In this document: positions 18,042 through 26,775 of the stretch, piece after piece
How the letters are laid out: the number at the start of each line of letters is the position of its first letter
Position numbering within the stretch: the stretch's first letter is position 1
DNA from: Actinomycetes bacterium
Lineage (GTDB): Bacteria > Actinomycetota > Actinomycetes > Actinomycetales > Dermatophilaceae
Direction of reading: 5' to 3'
NCBI GenBank assembly: GCA_029552065.1
Contig: JAKPEG010000198.1
Span: 1-32,453 of the forward strand
Length of the DNA stretch: 32,453 nt
Made by a program: the position numbers and the translations under genes
The notes under the pieces: generated by a model
Told to the model about the DNA's origin: nothing
Seen by the model: the letters and a program-made list of their open reading frames with translations, nothing else
Databases searched by the model: none

Positions 18042-18237
18042 CTCCATCGTGGGGCGATCGGGTGTGAGGCGAGCAGCCTGCCGACTTCAGGGCATGCCCG
18101 CAGCCGCGACGATCAGCTTCGGAACGGGTCCGACATCGAGCGCGCCCGCTCCATCCGTCCGTCATGTATGCCGGTCCTCGTGCATTGCAGGCAAGACGAA
18201 GCTCGCGCCTCGCCCTTCGCCTCATCCCTCGAGTCAT

Positions 18238-18315
18238 CCCCCCGTCTCACCCCCGTCTCACCCCCATCTCACCTCTCGTCTCACCCCGTCTCACCTCTCG
18301 CCTCGCCCCTCGCCC
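18238..18315 (+). repeat. C/T-rich imperfect short repeats
   Basis: Repeats of about 10-11 bases resembling CCCGTCTCAC, grading into CTCGCCCCTCGCC. The complementary strand is purine-rich. No gene is seen here. Confidence 0.6.
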
Positions 18316-18387
18316 GGCCCGCCGCGCCAACCCCCCTTTGGCCGGCCAGTGCGTTACCCCGACGCACACCGGGCCCCATGCACTCTG

Positions 18388-18401
18388 TGAGGCAATGCAT
18401 A
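18388..18401 (-). repeat. TATGCATTGCGTCA repeat, copy 3 (imperfect)
   Basis: TGAGGCAATGCATA, an inverted copy with one mismatch, followed by AGCGCG as in the later copies' AAGCGC flank. Confidence 0.6.
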
Positions 18402-18480
18402 AGCGCGAATGCGCAGCGTCAGACACGCGCGAGACCGGTGGCGCCGACGCATCACCCATCGCCGGATGCCGCGACGCCTT

Positions 18481-18510
18481 GCACGCGATGACGCAATGCA
18501 TAGGAAGCGC
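18481..18510 (-). repeat. 30-bp repeat containing TGACGCAATGCATA, copy 4
   Basis: This 30-bp segment recurs exactly at 18555-18584, 74 bp downstream. Its core at 18489-18504 is the exact inverse of 18022-18037. Confidence 0.85.
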
Positions 18511-18554
18511 AGAGGTGGACGGCCTGGTGGTGGCCGCGCCGCGGGTGAGTGCAT

Positions 18555-18584
18555 GCACGCGATGACGCAATGCATAGGAAGCGC
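18555..18584 (-). repeat. 30-bp repeat containing TGACGCAATGCATA, copy 5
   Basis: Identical to 18481-18510 over 30 bp. It ends 80 bp from the TauE/SafE stop codon. Confidence 0.85.
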
Positions 18585-18664
18585 GGACCACCCTCCTCCC
18601 CAGCTCGCGGGCGGAAGAACGCCACAGCCGCGGACAGCGGCGGCCCGCCCGAGGGCCCGCCGGA

Positions 18665-19441
18665 TCAAGCCCAGAAGCCGACGAGCTCCCCGCCGATCCG
18701 CACGACGAAGGCCGAGACCACCACGACGAAGACGACGCGGACGAAGCCGCTGCCCAACCTCACCGCAGTGCGTGCCCCGAGGTAACCCCCGACGAGGTTG
18801 AGCGCCCCCAGCAGCAGGCCGACCGTCCAGATGACCTGGCCCTGCGGCACGAAGACCGTGAGCGCTCCGAGGTTGGTCGCGAAGTTGGCGATCTTGGCCT
18901 TGGCGCTCGCCTCGAGGAAGGCGTACCCGAGCCACCCCACGAGGGCGAAGACGAAGAAGGAGCCTGTCCCCGGCCCCAATGCCCCGTCATAGCAGCCGAT
19001 CACCAACCCGACGAGCACGGCATACGCGGTATGCCGGGTGCCCGCGTGCCGCAGCGCGGTCACCGTCCCGAGGTCGGGCTTGAGCAGGATGTAGCCACCC
19101 ACGAGGACGAGCAGGACCAGGATGATCGGGTTGAACGCAGCCTTGGGGATGTGCAGCCCGACGAAGGCCCCGCCGATCGACCCGAGATAGGCCGCAACCG
19201 CCATGGGCAAGGCGGTGCGCAGGTCGGGATGGACCCGCCGGTAGTAGGTGACCGCGCTCACCGACGTGCCGCAGATCGAGGCGAGCTTGTTCGTCGCCAG
19301 CAGCTGCGCCGGGGCGGCACCGGGCAGTCCGATCACGAGGGCAGGCAGCTGGATGAGCCCACCACCCCCGACGACCGCGTCGACCCATCCCGCGACGAGG
19401 GCGGCGACCCCGAGCAGGGCGAGCACGGGAGCGTCGGGCAT
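18665..19441 (-). CDS. TauE/SafE-family membrane anion exporter
   Basis: A 258-residue integral membrane protein with about eight hydrophobic segments. The family signature GWVDAVVGGGGLIQLPAL sits at residues 18-35, repeated in inverted-duplicate style by GCYDGALGPGTGSFFVFALVG in the second half; NKLASICGT and AKIANFATNLGAL are the paired helices after each. Members export sulfite, sulfoacetate or other organosulfur anions; the substrate here is unknown. The ATG at 19441 is 14 bp from the HAD stop, so the two are likely co-transcribed. Confidence 0.92.
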   Translation of the reverse strand: MPDAPVLALLGVAALVAGWVDAVVGGGGLIQLPALVIGLPGAAPAQLLATNKLASICGTSVSAVTYYRRVHPDLRTALPMAVAAYLGSIGGAFVGLHIPKAAFNPIILVLLVLVGGYILLKPDLGTVTALRHAGTRHTAYAVLVGLVIGCYDGALGPGTGSFFVFALVGWLGYAFLEASAKAKIANFATNLGALTVFVPQGQVIWTVGLLLGALNLVGGYLGARTAVRLGSGFVRVVFVVVVSAFVVRIGGELVGFWA

Positions 19442-19455
19442 CGCGGGCCGCCCGC

Positions 19456-20220
19456 TCAGTCGGCGACGTGCCGGTTGCGTTCGGGCGTCGGCGCCCCCAC
19501 GGACCACGCGGCGACGATGTCGGCGATGTCGCCGAGCTCGTGCGCGACGGCGTCCGGGGTGGCCTCGTGCGAGACCTGCTGGTCCTCCGGGATGTCCGAA
19601 TGGGGGATCCAGATGGCCCGCATCCCGGCCGACTGCGGACCGTGGACGTCCTCGAAGGACCGGTCCCCCACGTAGACACAGGCCGCCGGATCGACCCCGA
19701 GCGCACTCGCGGCGGCTCGGAAGATCTCGGCCCGCGGCTTCACCCACGGGGTCTCGCTGGAATAGACCGCGGCATCGACGAGGTCGAGAACCCCGTCCCG
19801 CTCGAAGATCCCGCTGTGATAGTCCCTGTCCCAGATCGTGTTGGACAGGACTCCGATCCGGATCCCCTTGTCCCGCAAGTCTTCCCACAGATAGGGGATG
19901 GCCGGGTGGGTGAGCGTGTGCGGCTCCCAGAAGTCGCGGTATGCCGCGAGCCCGGCCTCCGTGTCCTCCGCACCCAGGGTGAGCCCGGCCGAGGCGAGGA
20001 TCTCGTCGAGCCGCGCGCTCACGCCCTCTTCACGCCCCCGCCGCCATGCCTGCTCCTCAGCCCGGATGAGCGCCGAGGCCAGGTCGTTGAGCGAGCAGGC
20101 GATGGTCCCGGCCCCGCGGGCGAAGACCCGCCACTGCTCGAGCAGGTCGACGGTGTGCCAGGGCGTGATCGTCCCGCCCCAGTCGAAGACGACCGCCTCG
20201 ACCGGGCGCCCGGGCGTCAC
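19456..20220 (-). CDS. HAD-superfamily hydrolase
   Basis: A 254-residue haloacid-dehalogenase-like protein. Motif I is VVFDWGGTI, motif II GVLSNTIWDRD, the motif III lysine lies in WVKPRAEIF, and motif IV is VYVGDRSFEDVHGPQSAGM. The region between motifs I and II is a helical C1-type cap. The first motif reads DWGGT rather than DxDGT; replacement of the second aspartate is seen in some non-phosphatase HAD members, so activity as a phosphatase should not be assumed. The GTG at 20220 overlaps the rnhA stop (GTGA); GTG at 20223 is equally possible. Confidence 0.88.
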   Translation of the reverse strand: MTPGRPVEAVVFDWGGTITPWHTVDLLEQWRVFARGAGTIACSLNDLASALIRAEEQAWRRGREEGVSARLDEILASAGLTLGAEDTEAGLAAYRDFWEPHTLTHPAIPYLWEDLRDKGIRIGVLSNTIWDRDYHSGIFERDGVLDLVDAAVYSSETPWVKPRAEIFRAAASALGVDPAACVYVGDRSFEDVHGPQSAGMRAIWIPHSDIPEDQQVSHEATPDAVAHELGDIADIVAAWSVGAPTPERNRHVAD

Positions 20221-20747
20221 CACAGCTCCCCCTGCGCCGGGTGCTCAACGGGCCTTCCCTGAGGGCCGCGCGAGCCGAAGCCCGGCCCCGGGTCGGGCAC
20301 TCCCCCGCCCTGGTAGGCCGTCGCGGCACCGTTGGCGAGCCGGTCGGCCTGCTCGTTGAGCGGGTGACCGGCGTGGCCCTTCACCCAGACGAAGTCGACC
20401 CGCCGTCCCGCGGCCCGTCGCCGGCCCATCTGCTCGTCGATCGCCTGGATGAGGTCGAGGTTGAGCACGGGCTTGCCGTCCGCCTTGCGCCACCCCTTGG
20501 CCTTCCAGCCGGGCGTCCACTTCGTCACCGCGTCGATGACATAGCGCGAGTCGCAGTGCACCCGCAGGTCCTCACCGAGCGGTTCGCTCTGGCGCAGCAG
20601 GTCGAGCACGGCCATGAGCTCGCCCATGTTGTTGGTCCCGCGCCGCCAGCCACCGGCCGCCCAGTGGTCGGCGTCGACGTACCAACCCCACCCGGAGGGC
20701 CCGGGGTTACCGAGCGAGGAGCCGTCGGCGGCCGCGTCGATCGTCAC
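20217..20747 (-). CDS. rnhA: Ribonuclease HI
   Basis: RNase HI cuts the RNA strand of RNA-DNA hybrids. The 176-residue protein begins [21 protein letters not shown], with catalytic Asp8; the other acidic residues are in NNMGELMAV (Glu), VHCDSRYV (Asp) and NEQADRLA (Asp). [15 protein letters not shown] carries the handle-loop end and catalytic histidine region. The C-terminal 30 residues are Gly/Pro-rich and not conserved. The GTG at 20747 overlaps the proS stop by four bases; an ATG at 20768 would add seven residues. Confidence 0.94.
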   Translation of the reverse strand: MTIDAAADGSSLGNPGPSGWGWYVDADHWAAGGWRRGTNNMGELMAVLDLLRQSEPLGEDLRVHCDSRYVIDAVTKWTPGWKAKGWRKADGKPVLNLDLIQAIDEQMGRRRAAGRRVDFVWVKGHAGHPLNEQADRLANGAATAYQGGGVPDPGPGFGSRGPQGRPVEHPAQGELW

Positions 20748-22537
20748 GCGCCGCGCACCTCGCGGCATACCTCGGTGAGCGCGTCGGTGACGGCGACCTC
20801 GCGCCGCTGCCCGGAGCGGCGGTCCTTGACCTCGATCTTGCCGTCGGCCAGTCCGCGCCCGACGACGACGATGGTCGGCACCCCGATGAGCTCGGAGTCC
20901 TTGAACTTCACCCCGGGCGAGACCCCGCGGCGGTCGTCATAGATCACCTCGAGGCCTTCGGCGGCCAGCTGGCGGCAGAGGGTCTCGGCGGCGACGAAGA
21001 CCTCTTCGTCCTTGCCGGTCGCGACCACGTGCACGTCCGCGGGCGAGATCGCCCGCGGCCAACAGAGGCCGAGCTCGTCATGATTGCCCTCGGCGACGCA
21101 GGCGACCGCCCGGGAGACCCCGATCCCGTAGGACCCCATGACGACCGTGCGCAGCTTGCCCTGCTCGTCGAGCACCTGCAGGTCGAGAGCCTTCGCGTAC
21201 TTCGTGCCGAGCTGGAAGATGTGCCCCATCTCGATGCCACGGGCCGCCTGCAAGCCCTCCCCTTGGCCGCACGAGGGGCAGACGTCGCCGACGCGCACCT
21301 CGGCCGCCTCGATCGTCCCGTCGGCGGTGAAATCGCGCCCGGCCACGAGCCCGATGACGTGCCGCCCGTCGATGTTGGCCCCGGTGACCCACGAAGTCCC
21401 TTCGGCCACACGGGGATCCACGAGATAACGGATCCCGGTGGCCGACGCACGCGCGGGGTCGGCGCCCAGAGCCCCCGGCCCGATATACCCGCGCACCAGC
21501 CCGGGGTATGCCGCGAACTCGGCATCGGTGAACGGCACCGCGACTGCGGGCTCGACCTGGGCGGCGAGCCGCTTCTCGTCGACCTCGCGGTCGCCCGGCA
21601 CGCCGACGACCAGCGGCTCGCGCCGGCCGTCGGGATGGCTGAGCATGAGCACGACGTTCTTCAGCGTGTCACCGGCGACCCACGCCCGGTCCTCGCGCGG
21701 GTGTGCCGAGTTGAGGAAGTCGACGAGCGACTCGATCGTGGGAGTTCCGGGGGTGTCGACGACGCGGGCGGGCGGCATACCGTCGACCTGCTCGGCAGGC
21801 AGCGGCTCCGGCGCGGGGACCCGCACCGCCTCGACGTTGGCGGCATAGCCGCAGTGGTCGCAGCGCACGTAGGTGTCCTCGCCGTTGTCGGCGGTGGCGA
21901 GGAATTCCTCGCTCCGACTGCCGCCCATCGCCCCGGCCATCGCCTGGACGATGACGTAGTGGAAGCCGAGCCGGTCGAAGATCTTGATGTAGGCGTCCCG
22001 GTGTGCGTCGTAGGACTTGGCGAGCCCGGCCTCGTCGAGGTCGAAGGAATAGGAGTCCTTCATGACGAACTCGCGCCCGCGCAGCAGCCCCGCGCGCGGG
22101 CGGGCCTCGTCGCGGTACTTCGTCTGGATCTGGTAGAGGCTGACCGGCAGGTCCTTGTAGGAGCTGAACAGGTCCTTCACCGCGAGGGTGAACAGCTCCT
22201 CGTGGGTGGGACCGAGCAGGTAGTCGGCGTGCTTGCGGTCCTTGAGCCGGAAGATGTTGTCGCCGTATTCGACCCACCGCCCGGTCGCCTCGAAGGGCTC
22301 CCGGGGCAGCAGCGCCGGGAAGAGCAACTCCTGGCTGATCCGGTCCATCTCCTCGCGGACGATCGCCTCGACGTTGCGCAGCACCCGCAGCCCGAGCGGC
22401 AGCCAGGTGTAGATGCCCGGGCTGACCCGGCGGATGTAGCCGGCGCGCACGAGCAGCTTGTGGCTGGGGACCTCGGCGTCGGCCGGGTCCTCGCGCAACG
22501 TGCGCAGGAACAGGTGGGACATGCGCAGGACGGTCAC
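20744..22537 (-). CDS. proS: Prolyl-tRNA synthetase (bacterial type)
   Basis: This enzyme charges tRNA-Pro with proline. The 597-residue protein has class II motifs: [17 protein letters not shown] (motif 1), [20 protein letters not shown] (motif 2) and a motif 3 region in [14 protein letters not shown]. An insertion editing domain lies around residues 230-400, and the anticodon-binding domain ends the protein ([18 protein letters not shown]). [13 protein letters not shown] is the usual motif before the editing domain. The GTG at 22537 is chosen because AAGGAGA lies just upstream; ATG at 22522 is the other option. Confidence 0.97.
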   Translation of the reverse strand: MTVLRMSHLFLRTLREDPADAEVPSHKLLVRAGYIRRVSPGIYTWLPLGLRVLRNVEAIVREEMDRISQELLFPALLPREPFEATGRWVEYGDNIFRLKDRKHADYLLGPTHEELFTLAVKDLFSSYKDLPVSLYQIQTKYRDEARPRAGLLRGREFVMKDSYSFDLDEAGLAKSYDAHRDAYIKIFDRLGFHYVIVQAMAGAMGGSRSEEFLATADNGEDTYVRCDHCGYAANVEAVRVPAPEPLPAEQVDGMPPARVVDTPGTPTIESLVDFLNSAHPREDRAWVAGDTLKNVVLMLSHPDGRREPLVVGVPGDREVDEKRLAAQVEPAVAVPFTDAEFAAYPGLVRGYIGPGALGADPARASATGIRYLVDPRVAEGTSWVTGANIDGRHVIGLVAGRDFTADGTIEAAEVRVGDVCPSCGQGEGLQAARGIEMGHIFQLGTKYAKALDLQVLDEQGKLRTVVMGSYGIGVSRAVACVAEGNHDELGLCWPRAISPADVHVVATGKDEEVFVAAETLCRQLAAEGLEVIYDDRRGVSPGVKFKDSELIGVPTIVVVGRGLADGKIEVKDRRSGQRREVAVTDALTEVCREVRGA

Positions 22538-22619
22538 GATCTCTCCTTCGGGGGTGCCCCGGCAGGATATCGGCCCGTATGCCGCCCGCTCGCCGCCGTT
22601 CCGGCCGACCCACCGAACC

Positions 22620-23045
22620 TCAGGCGGGCGCGACGAGTTCGATCCCCGAGAAGTAGGTGCGATAGCGGCGGGCGTCGCGGGTGAGCAGCCGATGACTCGC
22701 GACCGCGGCATGGGCACCGACGTAGAAGTCGGGCAACGGGGTCGGTCGGCTCCCGCCGCGTCGCCGGTATGCCGCGAACGCCTTGCCAGCGAGGAAGCCG
22801 GCGGCATACGGCAGGGGCTCTCGCTCGAAGTGTGCTGCGGGTAATGCGAGATCGAGGTCCTCGATACGGTCGAAGCCGACCGACACCTCGGCGTAGATCA
22901 CCGGGTTGATGACCACGCGGCCGACATCGAGGGCCGCCGCCAGCGCGGCAGCGGACCACTCCGACCACTGCGGATCGTCGGTGAGCACGTCGAGCAGGAC
23001 ATTGGAGTCGACGAGGGTGATCGTCTCGGCCGTCCCCTCAGTCAC
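22620..23045 (-). CDS. vapC: VapC-type PIN-domain toxin
   Basis: A 141-residue PIN-domain ribonuclease, the toxin partner of the AbrB-like protein just upstream. Acidic active-site residues appear as [11 protein letters not shown] (Asp13), IYAEVSVGF (Glu) and [10 protein letters not shown] (Asp); [13 protein letters not shown] ends the domain. VapC toxins cleave tRNA or rRNA when freed from antitoxin. The GTG at 23045 overlaps the antitoxin stop by eight bases, the standard coupled arrangement. The target RNA cannot be predicted. Confidence 0.92.
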   Translation of the reverse strand: MTEGTAETITLVDSNVLLDVLTDDPQWSEWSAAALAAALDVGRVVINPVIYAEVSVGFDRIEDLDLALPAAHFEREPLPYAAGFLAGKAFAAYRRRGGSRPTPLPDFYVGAHAAVASHRLLTRDARRYRTYFSGIELVAPA

Positions 23046-23265
23046 CGCGCAGCAACTCCATGAGTTGGTCGGTGCTGCGACTGGTGGTGGCGGCTCCACG
23101 CATCCGGCCGACGAGCCGCCGCCCACGGGTGGCGGCCGGCCGGACATGGACGATGCGCAGGGCGGTGCCGTCCTCGATGACGTCGACCTCGTCGCCTTCG
23201 GCGAAGCCGTGACGACGGCGCAGCTCGGCGGGGATGGTCACCTGCCCCTTGCTGTTGAGCCGCAT
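23038..23265 (-). CDS. vapB: VapB antitoxin, AbrB/SpoVT fold
   Basis: A 75-residue antitoxin. The N-terminal half MRLNSKGQVTIPAELRRRHG-type sequence is the swapped-hairpin AbrB DNA-binding fold, followed by GDEVDVIEDGTALRIV. The C-terminal part, ending [12 protein letters not shown], should wrap and block the VapC active site. GGAGGAATCG directly precedes the ATG at 23265. It is first in the vapBC pair and probably represses its own promoter through the palindrome at 23279-23303. Confidence 0.92.
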   Translation of the reverse strand: MRLNSKGQVTIPAELRRRHGFAEGDEVDVIEDGTALRIVHVRPAATRGRRLVGRMRGAATTSRSTDQLMELLRGD

Positions 23266-23278
23266 CGATTCCTCCGCA

Positions 23279-23303
23279 TGTACTACGTATCTGACGTAGT
23301 ACA
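23279..23303. promoter_or_regulatory. Palindromic operator upstream of vapB
   Basis: TGTACTACGT (23279-23288) and ACGTAGTACA (23294-23303) form perfect 10-bp arms around a 5-base centre. The site is 13 bases upstream of the vapB start. Its AT content is high for this region. An autoregulatory VapBC binding site is the natural reading. Confidence 0.7.
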
Positions 23304-23330
23304 GGCTACATCTCGGCTGGCAGGTGAAAC

Positions 23331-24818
23331 TCAGCCGGCCTTGGCGTCGGCGTGGATGGCCAGCGCGTCGAGGTTGCCGACGGTCGCGGTGAACCAGCCG
23401 TCGGCGTCGACGATCACGCTCGGGCCGGTGCACTTCCCCTCCACGAGCGCGCCGTGCACGACGTCGCAATAGGTGCCGGGCGGCATACGGGTCTGGAACG
23501 AGCGGCCGGACAGGGGCGCGGTCTCGTTGTTGACCACGACGTAGCCGCGATTGCCGCGGGCGAAGGCGACGGCGTTGTCGCCGTCGTCCCACCACTGCGC
23601 CACGCCCGTGCCCTTGACCGCGTTGTGGAAGCCGACCATGCCCTCGGTGGACTGCCAGCGGTGCTCGCACACCCACCCGTCCTGCCCGCAGCCGGTGTCC
23701 TTGGTCGTGCCGCTCTGGTCGGTCGAGGGCGGCCCGGTGTCGATATTGGTGAACTCGTAGGACGACATCACCACCGGCTCGCCGTATGGCCAGGCGAGCA
23801 TGTAGACGTTCGCGAGCGCATAGAGGCGGGCCTGCTTGAAGGTGAGCACTTGGGCGCCGCCGGTGCGCTGGGTGTCGTGGTTGTCCAGGAAGACCCGGGC
23901 GACCGTCCCGTCCACACCCCCGGCAAGCTCGCGCAGCGAGGGGATGTGACCCCACTGGAAGGCCGACCCCACCTGATCGCCGTAGGAGAAGACGAGCACC
24001 TTCCCAGTCGAGGTGTACTCCCCCATCCCGATCGGCTCGCCCCCCTTGTCGATCACCTCGTAGTAGCGGTCGACCGGCGCCGACAGCCGCGCCATGATCG
24101 CGCCGACGTCTTCCGCGGACATGTGCTTGACCGCGTCGACCCGGAAGCCGTCGACCCCCAGCGAGATGAGGTCGTCGAGGTATGCCGCGATCCGCCCCCG
24201 TACGTAGTCGGAGCCGGTGTCGAGGTCGGCGAGGTTGACCAGCTCGCAGGTCTGCACCTGGGCCCGGTTCTGGTAGTCGTGGATGTCGTCGTCGCCGGTG
24301 AGCCCGCAGTGGTGGAAGTCCTGCGGCTGGTAGATCCCCGGATAGGTGTAGTGCCCCGACCAGGCCGGACCGGCCCACCCGACACCGGAGTCGGAGCCGG
24401 CCATGTGGTTGATCACCGCGTCGGCGTAGATCTTCACCCCGACCGCGTGACAGGCCTGGATCATCGCCGCGTATGCCGCCCGGTCGCCTCGCCGGGAGGT
24501 GATCTGGTAGCCCACCGGCTGGTAGTCGACCCACCACGGATTGTTCACGACCATCGCGTGCTCCTGGGCGGGCGAGACCTGCACCCCGGCATACCCGACC
24601 TTCGCCAACCGCGGACACTCGGCGGCCACCGACTTCCAGTTCCACTGGAACAGGTTGACGACCGCGTCCCGAGGCAACTCCTGGAAGGTCGCGCGGGGCG
24701 TCGCGCCAGATCCGGCCGGGAGCGTCGTGCATGAGCCGAGGATGCCTGCCAGGGCGACCGCGGCGGTGACCACGACCGCGACCCTCCCGCGCGCCGGGGC
24801 GCGCCGACCGATGCGCAT
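23331..24818 (-). CDS. Alpha-amylase (GH13, animal/Streptomyces type), lipoprotein
   Basis: A 495-residue secreted glycosidase. An N-terminal signal ends in a lipobox-like LGSC (cysteine near residue 30), so it is probably anchored to the membrane surface. The GH13 barrel starts at VVNLFQWNWKSVAAEC; catalytic residues are Asp in GFRVDAVKHM, Glu in YYEVIDKGGE and Asp in FLDNHDTQR, and YADAVINHM is conserved region I. Together with GGEPI...SYGDQVG this matches the calcium- and chloride-dependent animal-like subfamily found in Streptomyces. A C-terminal beta domain ends the protein. It follows the M50 gene by 23 bp in the same direction and could be read through from that operon. Confidence 0.93.
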   Translation of the reverse strand: MRIGRRAPARGRVAVVVTAAVALAGILGSCTTLPAGSGATPRATFQELPRDAVVNLFQWNWKSVAAECPRLAKVGYAGVQVSPAQEHAMVVNNPWWVDYQPVGYQITSRRGDRAAYAAMIQACHAVGVKIYADAVINHMAGSDSGVGWAGPAWSGHYTYPGIYQPQDFHHCGLTGDDDIHDYQNRAQVQTCELVNLADLDTGSDYVRGRIAAYLDDLISLGVDGFRVDAVKHMSAEDVGAIMARLSAPVDRYYEVIDKGGEPIGMGEYTSTGKVLVFSYGDQVGSAFQWGHIPSLRELAGGVDGTVARVFLDNHDTQRTGGAQVLTFKQARLYALANVYMLAWPYGEPVVMSSYEFTNIDTGPPSTDQSGTTKDTGCGQDGWVCEHRWQSTEGMVGFHNAVKGTGVAQWWDDGDNAVAFARGNRGYVVVNNETAPLSGRSFQTRMPPGTYCDVVHGALVEGKCTGPSVIVDADGWFTATVGNLDALAIHADAKAG

Positions 24819-24841
24819 GCCCCTGACGCTACCGTGACGGC

Positions 24842-25300
24842 TCAGCCCACCTGCCAGACTCGGTCCCCGTCGTCGTTGCCGGGCAGCAGCCCGAAGACAT
24901 GTCCGGTCAGCACGAGGCCGAGCGCGAGCAGCTGCGCCGACTGGAGGGAGAACCGGTCGACGACGAGGACGAGGAGGCCGAGCCCGGCAGCCAGCCCCGG
25001 ACCGGCAGAAGCCACGGCACGTTCGCAGTCCCGCCGCGGCGTACGCACCCCGAGGGCCAGGCCGAATCCGCGGCGCAGGCCGAGCGCAGCGCCCCGCTCG
25101 ACGAGGGCCCAATAGCCGAGGGCGTGGCCCAACTCGTGGACGACGGCGCTCACACCGAGGGAAGCGGCGAGCGCCACCACGACGTCCAACCCGGCGGTGA
25201 GCCGGGCGCTGGCCGCCAGGGCGAGCGCCCACGGGGCGCCGAGTGCGCCGAGGGCACCCAGGAACCTTCGCGGGGGCAACCAGGGCGTCCCGGTGTTCAC
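24842..25300 (-). CDS. M50-family intramembrane zinc metalloprotease
   Basis: A 152-residue membrane protein with about four helices. HELGH at residues 55-59 within SAVVHELGHALGYW gives the zinc-binding histidines and catalytic Glu56. ASAGPGLAAGLGLL (97-110) matches the family's AGP helix, and GNDDGDR (141-147) supplies the third-ligand aspartate in the usual DG setting. Such proteases cut substrates inside or beside the membrane. The GTG at 25300 overlaps the permease stop by four bases. As last gene of an operon that begins with two small membrane peptides, it is a good candidate for their maturation protease; that is inference. Confidence 0.82.
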   Translation of the reverse strand: MNTGTPWLPPRRFLGALGALGAPWALALAASARLTAGLDVVVALAASLGVSAVVHELGHALGYWALVERGAALGLRRGFGLALGVRTPRRDCERAVASAGPGLAAGLGLLVLVVDRFSLQSAQLLALGLVLTGHVFGLLPGNDDGDRVWQVG

Positions 25301-26775
25301 CGGATCGCCGCCACGGGAACCGACGGTGACATCCGGCCGGGGACCGACGCGAGTCGCTCTACGACCACCACGCCACCGAGGCAGACGGCACACCAGCCTG
25401 CGGCAAGGACGACCCGCAACGGCCAGCCGCCATCCAGCTGCGCGAGCAACCAGCCGACAGCGGCGGCCAGAGCCCCGGCGAGGACGCCCGAACCCGCGAG
25501 GGTGAACACGTCGTCCTTGTCGGCGGGAACGAGGCGACCTGCGACGGCACCCGCACCGATCCCGAGCAGGAGTCCGGTCGCGACCCAGGAGAACTCGGTC
25601 GCCCCCCAGAGCGCGATCGTCGTCGGACGGGCGAGCAGCACGAGCGCGACGAGGTAGGCCGACACGCCGAAGGCGGTGAGCACGTGACCGGCGAACCAGC
25701 GCAGGAAGACGAGGCCCGCATCGCTCGGCGCGACGATCGCCCGCCAGCGCAGCCGCCGGTAGTCGCCGAAGACCAGGACTGCCGCCGCACAGGTCACCGC
25801 GACCCCGCCCCAGAGGCCGATTGCCGCCGCCACGCCGAAGCCGGTGGCCGCTTCGACCCACACCCCGACCCCGACCAGCACTGCGAAGCTGAGCAGGCCG
25901 AGTCGGTTCGCCGGGTCGCGGGCGAAGGATGCCGCCGCTGCGAGGGTGACGCTGCGCCCGCTCACGCGCAGCAGGGGCCGACGTCGCGCTCCGCGGAAGA
26001 TGTCGGCGACGACGCCGGCGCCGGCCCACGCCCAGGCGGCGCAGGCGCCGAACGCGAGGGCGCCCGCGCCCAGCACGGACCAGGCCCAGCCGAGGTCGAG
26101 CAGGAACCTGCCGAGCGTCGCGGCGCTGCTGGTCCCCGGGTTGCCAGCCACCGACCGGATGACCAGGGCGAGCACGAGGCACAGGACGGCCAGCACGCCC
26201 AGCGCAGCCCCGGCCCGCGCGGCCATGTCGTCACGGACGAGCCGGTGCAGCCCGTACTCGAATACGGCGGCCAGCGCCCCGACGAGGGCGGTGACCGCGA
26301 CCATCCACAGGCCGACCTCGGCCAGGGTCACGGCCGGTTCGACGAGGGCGAAGGCGACCAGACCCACTGAGCCGAGGGTGGCGGAGAGCACGAGGCTGGT
26401 GAGCAGGTCGGGCAGCACCCGAACTGCTGCCGCTTGCGTGGCCGTCAACGGGGCCAGCCGCAGGAGCAGCCGCAGATCCCGGGTGAGGTTGTCGAAGGCG
26501 AGCAGGATGACGCGCAGGACGGCGGCCACCATGGCGAAGCCGAGGAGCAGGGTGACGACGACAACCCCGTCGAGGGCGGGGTCCGCGCCGACGAGTGCCC
26601 CGACGGTGTCCTGCGCCTGGGGCCACATCCACGCCCAGAAGAGCACGAGCGCACCGACCGGAAGGAGAGCGAGCACGAGGGTGGGGAGTGGTCCCAGACG
26701 TCCGGACACCTTCCGCCACCACAACCGCACCGACGCCAGGACCAGGGCGCCGACGGGCGACGGCGGACTGCTCAT
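25297..26775 (-). CDS. Polytopic membrane protein, ABC-2-like permease
   Basis: A 492-residue protein with roughly twelve hydrophobic segments and few charged stretches. LLAFDNLTRDLRLLLRLAPLTATQA (near residue 90) resembles the coupling region of ABC-2-type exporters, in which a short cytoplasmic helix meets the ATPase. No finer family can be named. The gene begins with ATG at 26775, overlapping the preceding stop by four bases, and is itself overlapped by the M50 gene, so it belongs firmly to the peptide operon. It is the likely membrane half of the transporter whose ATPase lies two genes upstream. Confidence 0.72.
   Translation of the reverse strand: MSSPPSPVGALVLASVRLWWRKVSGRLGPLPTLVLALLPVGALVLFWAWMWPQAQDTVGALVGADPALDGVVVVTLLLGFAMVAAVLRVILLAFDNLTRDLRLLLRLAPLTATQAAAVRVLPDLLTSLVLSATLGSVGLVAFALVEPAVTLAEVGLWMVAVTALVGALAAVFEYGLHRLVRDDMAARAGAALGVLAVLCLVLALVIRSVAGNPGTSSAATLGRFLLDLGWAWSVLGAGALAFGACAAWAWAGAGVVADIFRGARRRPLLRVSGRSVTLAAAASFARDPANRLGLLSFAVLVGVGVWVEAATGFGVAAAIGLWGGVAVTCAAAVLVFGDYRRLRWRAIVAPSDAGLVFLRWFAGHVLTAFGVSAYLVALVLLARPTTIALWGATEFSWVATGLLLGIGAGAVAGRLVPADKDDVFTLAGSGVLAGALAAAVGWLLAQLDGGWPLRVVLAAGWCAVCLGGVVVVERLASVPGRMSPSVPVAAIR

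Larger units (their letters stand above)
17688..18664. other. Gene-free repeat region of nearly 1 kb
   Basis: No convincing gene is found in this stretch. It contains a 72-bp tandem repeat (17834-18014), five copies of a TATGCATTGCGTCA motif in two orientations, a C/T-rich low-complexity run (18238-18315), and one perfect DnaA-box match (17740-17748, minus strand). Reading frames open through it have no recognisable domain. The arrangement suggests a repeat-rich intergenic island of unknown function. Confidence 0.7.

Noticed and set aside
17688..18047. N-terminal extension of the XRE regulator through the 72-bp repeats
   Set aside because: The frame is open only because the period is divisible by three; the sequence is not domain-like and ATG 17687 gives a normal start. 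Kept as a question in the findings.
18238..18315. Triplex or terminator function of the C/T-rich run
   Set aside because: Composition alone does not support a function, and no hairpin is seen.
17772..18491. 239-codon plus-strand frame through the repeat region
   Set aside because: It is made of repeat translations and Ser/Pro-rich low complexity, has no good ribosome-binding site and matches no family I know.
17780..18584. CRISPR array
   Set aside because: Repeats occur in both orientations with irregular spacing, the tandem units are directly adjacent without spacers, and no cas gene is present.
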